Assembly (NCBI GenBank): GCA_040877415.1
Contig: JBBDNV010000050.1
Location: 1 to 6,379, forward strand
Direction: 5' to 3'
From: JBBDNV01 sp040877415
Lineage (GTDB): Bacteria > Planctomycetota > Planctomycetia > Pirellulales > PALSA-1355
Length of the DNA stretch: 6,379 nt
A program made the translations under genes and the position numbers. The notes under the pieces were generated by a model that was given only the letters and a program-made list of their open reading frames with translations, searched no databases and was not told the origin of the DNA. Below are positions 1 through 5,001 of this stretch, piece after piece (the stretch's first letter is position 1; each line of letters opens with the position of its first letter).

Positions 1-451
1 CGAAAATCGGTCGCCGCCCGTACACGAGTTCCCTGAGCTCGAAGCCGGCCTGATCGACCCTCCCGGTCAGGAATCGGGGCCTCCCCGTTTCCGGATCGGC
101 ATAGCCCGGCGCGGGCACGAAGTTGGACCAATTCGACTGAGTACTGGGCGCTGGCGATTCATCACTGGCAGGACCGGCTGTCGAGGGAGTGTCTTGCGCG
201 GCAGAAAAGCTGGCAACGGATTCGGACAATTGGATGTCCGGTTGCGGCAAAGATGGACTTCCCGTTACGCCGTCGTCAAGGTTCGCCGAAGAAACGTCGG
301 GCATCCCTTTAGCCGAGACGTCCGAGTCAATCTCGTCTTCGGCGGCGACATCGTCTTCCAGCGCCCGGTTGTGTTCCGCCGGCGAAGTCGGCTCGATGTT
401 GTCGTCCAGAATTTCGTCGTCGCGGTCGTTTTCCGGCAAATCAAGAATCAT
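1..451 (-). CDS. Acidic hypothetical protein, 3' end beyond window
   Basis: The reading frame is open without a stop from the ATG at 451 to the window edge, giving 150 codons, so the gene is cut off at its 3' end. A near-perfect Shine-Dalgarno (GGAGG, 464-460) lies 8 nt before the ATG and fixes the start. Residues 1-45 are extremely acidic (18 Asp/Glu against two Arg and one His). Residues 46-104 are Ser/Pro/Ala-rich and probably disordered. From about residue 105 the composition changes (Trp, Gly, Arg, aromatic residues; GYADPETGRPRF near 116-127), suggesting that a folded part begins near the edge. There is no signal peptide or membrane segment in the visible part. The frame also stays open upstream to a GTG at 535, which lacks an equally good ribosome site. 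I do not recognise the family. An acidic disordered N-terminus placed before a domain is the only structural statement I can support. Confidence 0.75.
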   Translation of the reverse strand, partial: MILDLPENDRDDEILDDNIEPTSPAEHNRALEDDVAAEDEIDSDVSAKGMPDVSSANLDDGVTGSPSLPQPDIQLSESVASFSAAQDTPSTAGPASDESPAPSTQSNWSNFVPAPGYADPETGRPRFLTGRVDQAGFELRELVYGRRPIF

Positions 452-459
452 CGGCGATT

Positions 460-464
460 CCTCC
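460..464 (-). promoter_or_regulatory. Shine-Dalgarno of the acidic protein gene
   Basis: Read on the minus strand, GGAGG is within AGGGAGG and lies 8 nt before the ATG at 451. It is the strongest ribosome binding site in the window and decides between this ATG and the upstream in-frame GTG at 535. Confidence 0.7.
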
Positions 465-698
465 CTGAACGAAAGCCTGCAAAGTCCTGCACAACATTCA
501 AGCACCGTTGAACGACCAGGTTCTCCGATGCGCACGACCTTACCCGAAGTGCTGGCCTACTTTCATCCTCAAATCTGCGCCCACGATCGAAAATCCAGCT
601 CGGCGGCTGGAGGCGGGACGCGATAGGCAGGAGTTAGAACGGATGAGGAGTCGGGTATGCGATTGCGAGCGTTCTTCGTTTTGAGGACTGACTCCCAG

Positions 699-719
699 CC
701 CCTGACCCCCGACCCCTGA
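699..719. repeat. Three tandem CCCCTGA-type heptads
   Basis: On the plus strand CCCCTGA (699-705), CCCCCGA (706-712) and CCCCTGA (713-719) follow one another, with one substitution in the middle copy. It is a short intergenic microrepeat. No coding or regulatory role can be assigned from the sequence. Confidence 0.6.
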
Positions 720-930
720 TGAGTGGCCGAAAACTTCCCTTGCACGCTGCGCAGAATTCTGATTTAAGCAAGGATGGAATACTCTCGACACACGCCAAAC
801 TTCTTCACTTCGGGGGGTGCGTTGGAATTTCGCGCCGCGAATTATTCTAAAACCAACGCGCCGCGTCACTTGCGAGACCACCGGGCCATTCTTCGCGCGC
901 ACGCTGTATAGCTATGAAAAATTGCCGCCC

Positions 931-958
931 CAAAATCAGGCAAAGTGGCCTGATTTTG
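931..958. terminator. Second hairpin downstream of the operon
   Basis: A perfect 11-bp stem (931-941 with 948-958) encloses a 6-nt loop (942-947). Its A/T-rich base (CAAAATC/GATTTTG) makes it look like a terminator in either direction. On the minus strand it follows the first terminator by only 7 nt, so it probably acts as a backup or protects the 3' end. The T-run is contained within the stem rather than following it, so confidence is moderate. Confidence 0.5.
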
Positions 959-965
959 AAAATCG

Positions 966-997
966 AAAAAAGCCACCCGCAAAGACCGTCGGTGGCT
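966..997 (-). terminator. Rho-independent terminator of the lipid kinase-kdsA-lipoprotein operon
   Basis: Read on the minus strand, AGCCACC (997-991) pairs with GGTGGCT (977-971) across a 13-nt loop and is followed by a run of T (complement of the A-run 966-971). It starts about 40 nt after the lipoprotein stop codon at 1038, exactly where an operon terminator is expected. Confidence 0.8.
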
Positions 998-1037
998 CGC
1001 GCCAAGCGTCGCGCTGGCCCGGCTCGCAGGCGGTCGC

Positions 1038-2648
1038 TCAAGTCGCTTGCGGCCCTTTGGCGGCCGCGCCGCTCTTCTGCTTGAGCCGGCGCGCGCGGAG
1101 CTGGTTGCCGTGGCGTTGCGGACTGTCGGTGTCGGACTCGTACAGCTCGATGGCCTCGGCCAACTTGCCTTCGGCTTCGTACACGCGCGCGAGGTTGTAG
1201 CGGGCGGCCGCGGTCCAGGGGCTCTTCGAGTTGGCGCCGGCCCCCAGCGTGCGCTTGGCGAGGAAGTCGATGGCGTTGGGATAGTCTTCCTGTTCGAAAA
1301 AGATCAGCCCCAGCCAGAAACTGGCGTTTTGCTTCCCTTCGCGCATCAAGATGATCTGCACGGCCTCGACCCGGGAAACGCTGCCGGCGGGGATCTGCTT
1401 GAGGGTTTCTTCGGGCAACTTGTAGTCCTCGATAAACTTTTCGGGCGGACGCGCGCTGAGGTAAAACCGCTTGGCACCCTCCTCCCCCTCATAGGCGCCC
1501 TTGAAGTGCAGCGCCCGTGCGCGCTTCAGGGCCGGCATCGCCTGGTAGAGCACCATCTCGCGGGCCGCGTTGCGCTGCTCGTCGAGGCCGAGCTCGGCCT
1601 TCCAGCGCGATACCTCGAACGGAACCGGCCACAGCTTCACCTCGGCGACGTGCGGCAACTTCGCGACGCGCTCGGCAAGCGCGCCGCCGGGCGAGGTGAG
1701 CTTCATCTTGTGCTTGCCCGCCAGCCGTGATTCGACCAGCGCCATGCGCTGCGAAAGGCCCGTCGGCGAACCCTCGACAAAGGCCACCACGCGCTTCAAG
1801 TCTTCGGCCCGCACGGGATACGGATGTTCGTCGTCCAAATCGAGCCGGCGCAATAGCTGCTCGTCGGCCGCCACCTGAGCCAGCGTCGCCACGCTGCCTT
1901 CGGTCGGACCAGGTATGGGCAATCCCAAACGGCTATCAAACAGGTACAGCTCGTTGTCGAGCACCAGCGCCGGCAGCCACGGACGCACCGACTGGCCGTT
2001 CTCGTCCGCCAGTCCCAACATGACCACGTCCAGCCCTTGCTGCCGCGCAAGCAGGATGAACAGCCATGCCCGCTCGATAGCCGTTCCACGCCCGTAAAGC
2101 AGCGTTTCGAACGGCCAGTGGCGATTTGCGGGCCCGTCGCCCGATTTGGCGTCGTCTTCGAGCTGGATGTTTCGCACGGTCCAGTCGAAGAGCCGCTCGG
2201 CCACGGCCAGATCCTGAAATTGGTCGGCGCGGGCGAGGGCGGAAATGTCGCGCAGCCAGACGGCTTCCTGCAAAAACCAGGCGTCTTCGGGGTCGCGAAA
2301 CCGCACTTGTTCGAGCGAGCGCACGTCCGGTCCCCTGCGCAGCTCTTCGCTCAATCCGGCCAGCAGCGGATCGGGCCGCCAGGCCACTTGCGGTTGCTCT
2401 TGCAAATACCACTGATTGAGCCGATCGCAGATTTGCTTGAGTATCTGCGCGGTTTCGAACTGCTCCAGATGGTCGAGGTTTTCGGCGACCGATTCGAACA
2501 GGCCGCCTTGCGCGTCGGTCTGTTTTGCCGGCCCGCGCGGCCGCTCGCCGGTCGACTTATCGCGGCAGCCCGCGAGCACGATCAGCCCGCACAGCGCGGC
2601 GACGATCCAAAGGGATTTGGGCCATGCCCTGGCGTCTGGGACGTTCAC
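1038..2648 (-). CDS. Lipoprotein with inactive transglutaminase-like region and C-terminal TPRs
   Basis: The 536-residue product begins with a hydrophobic signal segment (12-27) and lipobox LAGC, with the acylated Cys at 28 followed by Arg-Asp, so it is predicted to be membrane-anchored on the outer face. Residues about 145-245 resemble a transglutaminase-like core: GRGTAIERAWLFILLARQQG (186-205) matches the region that normally contains the nucleophile, and LVLDNELYLFDSRLG (228-242) the strand with the catalytic Asp. Ala190 sits where Cys is expected, and Arg-Pro-Trp (222-224) where His-Ala-Trp is usual, so peptide-crosslinking activity is unlikely. Residues about 442-503 form one to two TPR-like helical hairpins (ASFWLGLIFFEQEDYPNAI; AARYNLARVYEAEGKLAEAI), suggesting protein binding. 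The GTG start overlaps the kdsA stop by four bases (GTGA), with GGAG 8 nt upstream inside kdsA, so translation is probably coupled. It is the last gene of the operon. The domain assignment is by eye; the lipoprotein and TPR calls are firmer than the transglutaminase one. Confidence 0.85.
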   Translation of the reverse strand: MNVPDARAWPKSLWIVAALCGLIVLAGCRDKSTGERPRGPAKQTDAQGGLFESVAENLDHLEQFETAQILKQICDRLNQWYLQEQPQVAWRPDPLLAGLSEELRRGPDVRSLEQVRFRDPEDAWFLQEAVWLRDISALARADQFQDLAVAERLFDWTVRNIQLEDDAKSGDGPANRHWPFETLLYGRGTAIERAWLFILLARQQGLDVVMLGLADENGQSVRPWLPALVLDNELYLFDSRLGLPIPGPTEGSVATLAQVAADEQLLRRLDLDDEHPYPVRAEDLKRVVAFVEGSPTGLSQRMALVESRLAGKHKMKLTSPGGALAERVAKLPHVAEVKLWPVPFEVSRWKAELGLDEQRNAAREMVLYQAMPALKRARALHFKGAYEGEEGAKRFYLSARPPEKFIEDYKLPEETLKQIPAGSVSRVEAVQIILMREGKQNASFWLGLIFFEQEDYPNAIDFLAKRTLGAGANSKSPWTAAARYNLARVYEAEGKLAEAIELYESDTDSPQRHGNQLRARRLKQKSGAAAKGPQAT

Positions 2649-3475
2649 GCCAGTTTCTCCACGGTTTCGCGAATTCGCACCAGGCGGGTCAGCATCCGGC
2701 CGAACTCGGCCAAGGGCACCATATTGGGGCCATCGCTGGGCGAGGTTTCGGGCGCGGGATGGGTTTCGAAGAACAGGCCGTCGGCGCCGATGGCGGTGGC
2801 AGCCCTGGCCAGCGGTTCGATCATGGCCCGGTTTCCGCCCGTGGCCCGGCCGAGCCCGCCCGGCTCTTGCACGCTGTGAGTCGCGTCGAAAATGACGGGA
2901 GCCCCGAGTTCCTGCATTTGAATGACCGAGCGCATGTCGTTGACCAGTCGCCCGTAACCAAAAAACGTGCCGCGCTCACACAATAGGATGTTACGGCATC
3001 CGGCCCCTTCGAGTTTGCCGACAACGTGCTGCATGTCCCAAGGGGCCATGAATTGGCCCTTTTTGACGTTCACGGCCCGGCCGGTCCGGGCGGAGGCCAC
3101 GAGCAAATCGGTCTGTCGAGCCAAAAACGCGGGTATTTGCAGCAAGTCGCACACCTCGGCGGCCGGGGCGGCCTGCTGCGATTCATGGATGTCGGTCGTC
3201 ACAGGCAGCCCGGTAGCGCGCTTCACACTGGCCAGAATCTCCAGTCCCTTTTCCAATCCCGGACCGCGAAACGACTCCAGGCTCGTGCGGTTGGCCTTGT
3301 CGAACGAAGCCTTGAACACCAGTGAAATGGGCAGCCGCTCGGCCACGCCGCGCAAATGGTCGCCGATTGCAAGCGCGAGCGCTTCGCTCTCGAGCACGCA
3401 AGGTCCGGCAATGATCAAAAGAGGTTTGCCGCGACCGCATTGATACGGGCCGATTTGCGCCGGGTTGTTCGGCAC
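2645..3475 (-). CDS. kdsA: 3-deoxy-8-phosphooctulonate (KDO-8-P) synthase, metal-dependent type
   Basis: Cytosolic enzyme that condenses phosphoenolpyruvate with arabinose 5-phosphate to KDO 8-phosphate, the committed step towards the KDO of lipopolysaccharide. The 276-residue length is normal for the family. Family signatures are IAGPCVLES (22-30), KASFDKANR (55-63), FRGPGL (69-74), TDIHE (94-98), QIPAFLARQTDL (113-124), NVKKGQF (136-142), ATHSVQ (198-203) and SDGPNM (247-252). Cys26, His200, Glu237 and Asp248 match the four metal ligands of the Aquifex enzyme (C11, H185, E222, D233) at a constant offset of 15. E. coli KdsA has Asn in place of the Cys, so this is the metal-dependent class. 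The start is GTG at 3475, with GGGAG 7 nt before it. A longer in-frame extension to 3547 would lie inside the lipid kinase gene and lacks family similarity. It begins 2 nt after the kinase stop and overlaps the next gene by 4 nt. Confidence 0.95.
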   Translation of the reverse strand: MPNNPAQIGPYQCGRGKPLLIIAGPCVLESEALALAIGDHLRGVAERLPISLVFKASFDKANRTSLESFRGPGLEKGLEILASVKRATGLPVTTDIHESQQAAPAAEVCDLLQIPAFLARQTDLLVASARTGRAVNVKKGQFMAPWDMQHVVGKLEGAGCRNILLCERGTFFGYGRLVNDMRSVIQMQELGAPVIFDATHSVQEPGGLGRATGGNRAMIEPLARAATAIGADGLFFETHPAPETSPSDGPNMVPLAEFGRMLTRLVRIRETVEKLA

Positions 3476-3477
3476 GA

Positions 3478-4455
3478 TTACACTCCCTTTTGGTTTCCTG
3501 TGACCCCTGGGAGACCCAACGCCAAGGCTTGCGCCCGCGGCGCCCACAATGTCAACCGTGCCGGAAGTACGTCGATTTCCAGCGGCAGCACTCCGCCCGG
3601 ATCGCCATCCAACTGATACGGCACCGGCTCGTCCGACTCGATGCGCACGCGCAAGGCCAGGGCCGACTTATAGTCGGAAAGGCTCCGCTGGCGACCCACC
3701 AGCACGCATCCCACGTATCGCAGGCCGTGCCAAAACGAGCCGCCGGCGAAGGTGCACACATTCAGCATTCCATCGGTGCCGACGGCCTCGGGGGCGACAC
3801 GCAATCCGCCCGCGTAGACCGGCAAATTGACCACGAAGGCCCAACGGGCCGAACGCATCGGCCCGGCCGGCGTGTCCGCCGCCGTGTCGCAATATACACG
3901 CAAGTCGGGAAAGCGGTAACGGCGGATCGATTCCAGAATGGGCCGGGCCCAGGTCCAATAGCTGATGTGTCTTCCGCTCCGCTGGCGATGCAACCGATGG
4001 ACGACGTCGGCATCGAAGCCGCAGCCGGCCATCAAGAGGAAAATGCGCCCGTTGGCCCGAGCGGCGTCGAGCCGCACGAGGCTTCCCTGGCACAGCATTT
4101 GCGCCATGGCCTGCGGATCGCTTCCAATGCCCAGGTAGCCGGCCAGCAGATTGGCCGTGCCCAGCGGAAAGACGGTCAGCGGGACGCCCGGCTCGGTGCG
4201 ATTGGCGATTTCGGTCAACGTGCCGTCGCCGCCGGCCGCCACGACGGCCCGCAATTGGCCGCGCGCCTGGTATTGGCCGGCCATCGAGGCAATCGCCGCC
4301 GGATCGGTGACGACCTCGGGCCTCATGCCCTGCCCGCGGAGGCACGCGACCAGGTCGCGAACTGAATCGTCGCGCCGCCGCGATCCCGCACGAGGATTAT
4401 TGACGATCAGCACGCGGTCGACCGACGGATGGACAGGTGAAATGCGCGAAGCCAA
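3478..4455 (-). CDS. Lipid kinase of the diacylglycerol/sphingosine kinase (DAGK catalytic, YegS-like) family
   Basis: Predicted to phosphorylate a lipid hydroxyl (diacylglycerol, sphingoid base or related lipid) with ATP or another NTP at the inner membrane face. At 325 residues it has the usual family length. Motifs in order are VLIVNNPRAG (15-24), AAGGDGTLTEIAN (73-85, the nucleotide-binding GGDGT), FPLGTANLLAGYLG (96-109), CGFDADVV (145-152), APEAVGTDGML (221-231) and YQLDGDPGG (280-288), the last being the family's C-terminal DGE/DGD segment. There is no membrane segment, which is normal for these soluble or peripheral enzymes. The start is TTG at 4455, supported by GAGGAA 7 nt upstream; no in-frame ATG or GTG precedes the glycine-rich motif at a sensible place. 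It lies 4 nt after the small upstream frame and 2 nt before kdsA. The exact lipid cannot be read from sequence. Confidence 0.92.
   Translation of the reverse strand: MASRISPVHPSVDRVLIVNNPRAGSRRRDDSVRDLVACLRGQGMRPEVVTDPAAIASMAGQYQARGQLRAVVAAGGDGTLTEIANRTEPGVPLTVFPLGTANLLAGYLGIGSDPQAMAQMLCQGSLVRLDAARANGRIFLLMAGCGFDADVVHRLHRQRSGRHISYWTWARPILESIRRYRFPDLRVYCDTAADTPAGPMRSARWAFVVNLPVYAGGLRVAPEAVGTDGMLNVCTFAGGSFWHGLRYVGCVLVGRQRSLSDYKSALALRVRIESDEPVPYQLDGDPGGVLPLEIDVLPARLTLWAPRAQALALGLPGVTGNQKGV
3483..3487 (-). promoter_or_regulatory. Shine-Dalgarno of kdsA
   Basis: GGGAG on the minus strand, 7 nt before the GTG at 3475 and inside the last codons of the lipid kinase gene. It supports the short kdsA start over the in-frame extension to 3547. 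Confidence 0.65.
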
Positions 4456-4459
4456 GGCA

Positions 4460-4672
4460 CTATTCCTCGGGCTCAGACTCGCCAGGCATCAAACGGCCAA
4501 GCTCGCCTTGGCCCACCCGCCTGATCTGGCTGGTGAATTTAACCTTAAGTAAGTCGGCTCGCCTACTTAGATTCGATGCGCGCGGCACTGCACGACCTCG
4601 CGCGTCTTGTTTTTGGACGCGCCCGACGCCTTCGGGCGTGTAGACCTCGATCTGTGTATTGAAAGACTGCAA
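4460..4672 (-). CDS. Small hypothetical protein, possible SH3/KOW-like beta fold
   Basis: A 70-codon frame ends only 4 nt before the lipid kinase start, and its last codons contain the kinase's Shine-Dalgarno. The N-terminal part reads IEVYTPEGVGRVQ (residues 8-20) and the later part LKVKFTSQIRRV (42-53) followed by GELGRLMPG. This resembles small beta-barrel modules in which a TP-G-GxV turn is followed by a K/V-rich strand. The C-terminus is acidic (ESEPEE). The middle, Arg-rich section (24-40) is less convincing. The frame opens after a stop at 4690-4688, and the only start in reach is TTG at 4672, which has no visible ribosome site. The gene is therefore plausible but not certain. It could instead be leader sequence of the operon, and I do not recognise a named family. 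Confidence 0.4.
   Translation of the reverse strand: MQSFNTQIEVYTPEGVGRVQKQDARGRAVPRASNLSRRADLLKVKFTSQIRRVGQGELGRLMPGESEPEE
4463..4468 (-). promoter_or_regulatory. Shine-Dalgarno deciding the TTG start of the lipid kinase
   Basis: GAGGAA on the minus strand overlaps the last Glu-Glu codons of the small upstream frame, just before its TAG stop (4462-4460), and lies 7 nt before the TTG at 4455. This arrangement favours reinitiation or coupling. Confidence 0.6.
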
Positions 4673-4756
4673 ATGCCGCGGAACGCTTCAACATTTGGAA
4701 GCGGGACAAGCAATCGTCTGAAAACTGGAAATCGTCATAAGCAACTGCTGACATTC

Positions 4757-4762
4757 ATCATA
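4757..4762 (-). promoter_or_regulatory. Possible -10 element of the operon promoter
   Basis: TATGAT (5/6 to TATAAT) on the minus strand lies about 85 nt before the first frame of the operon, in the AT-richer part of the intergenic region. At 17-nt spacing the -35 position reads CAACGT, which is poor, so this is a weak candidate. A heptad GACGATT occurs twice downstream at an 18-nt offset (4736-4730 and 4718-4712) and could be an operator, but it is too short to trust. Confidence 0.25.
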
Positions 4763-4786
4763 TGCATTGGGATTGCGGAACGTTGT

Positions 4787-4959
4787 CGCCAATTTCACGA
4801 TTGGCACCGGTCTTGCTAACCAGGGGGTAACGGTGCCCGAGTGGGCACCTTCCATCTGCGGCCCGTGGGGTCTCTGATGAATGTAGCCGGACAGTTACCT
4901 TGCCCCTAACCGTCCGGCAACGCCAGTTGTACATTGGCGCATCAGAGGCCCCTTTTTTT
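4787..4959 (+). ncRNA. Putative structured plus-strand RNA ending at an intrinsic terminator
   Basis: This gap between two minus-strand genes is dense in perfect inverted repeats. Hairpin A is GCCAAT/ATTGGC (4788-4793 with 4800-4805, 6-nt loop). Hairpin B is GGTGCCC/GGGCACC (4832-4838 with 4843-4849, GAGT loop). Then comes a 13-bp closing stem (4867-4879 with 4940-4952) enclosing an inner arm GCCGGAC/GTCCGGC (4886-4892 with 4912-4918), and finally seven T (4953-4959). An alternative helix GGCACCG/CGGTGCC (4803-4809 with 4831-4837) competes with both A and B. The T-run and one G-U wobble (4871-4948, which would be an A-C mismatch on the other strand) point to plus-strand transcription. No plus-strand gene follows. 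I could not match it to SRP RNA, tmRNA, RNase P RNA or 6S RNA. No good promoter is visible, so the 5' end is a guess. Confidence 0.45.
4867..4959 (+). terminator. Long branched intrinsic terminator
   Basis: GGGGTCTCTGATG (4867-4879) pairs with CATCAGAGGCCCC (4940-4952) with a single G-U pair, followed by TTTTTTT (4953-4959). The 60 nt between the arms fold into an inner arm at 4886-4918 (7 bp, then GTTA/TAAC after an A-C mismatch, 9-nt loop) and a short arm CGCCA/TGGCG (4921-4925 with 4935-4939). It is oriented for the plus strand. On the minus strand, where the PAP2 gene ends at 5002, the same stem has no trailing T-run. Confidence 0.6.
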
Positions 4960-5001
4960 GCGCGCTCCTTCGGTCATTTCCAGCCGCGCACTGTTTCGCG
5001 A

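Larger units (their letters stand above)
452..930. other. Intergenic stretch without a convincing gene
   Basis: Several frames stay open here, including a minus-strand frame at 540-902 that would give 120 residues. Its Arg/Ser-rich composition, lack of recognisable motifs and lack of a ribosome site argue against translation. The stretch should contain the promoter of the acidic gene. An AT-rich minus-strand segment reading TTTTAGAATAAT (852-841) resembles a -10 region, but no matching -35 element is visible at 16-18 nt. Three CCCCTGA-type heptads lie at 699-719. Confidence 0.5.

Noticed and set aside
189..626. Plus-strand frame of 145 codons opposite the acidic gene
   Set aside because: It is the antisense shadow of the acidic gene; the Ser-rich stretches are the complement of Asp/Glu/Ala-rich codons.
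540..902. 120-codon minus-strand frame
   Set aside because: Arg/Ser-rich composition without motifs or a ribosome site; it overlaps the heptad repeat and looks like chance openness in GC-rich DNA.
2037..2879. 280-codon plus-strand frame
   Set aside because: It lies antisense to the lipoprotein gene and the 3' part of kdsA, whose motifs and junction are convincing.
3490..4365. 291-codon plus-strand frame
   Set aside because: Antisense shadow of the lipid kinase, which carries all family motifs on the minus strand.
4620..4638. Hairpin CGCCCGA/TCGGGCG as a terminator
   Set aside because: It has no T-run on either side and lies within the small reading frame; probably codon-driven.
4607..4819. 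Plus-strand 70-codon frame leading into the structured RNA
   Set aside because: No motifs or ribosome site, and it runs through the operon leader and hairpin A; more likely non-coding.
4867..4952. Integron attC-like palindrome
   Set aside because: The required RYYYAAC and GTTRRRY core sites are not present in the right order, and there is no cassette array or integrase nearby.
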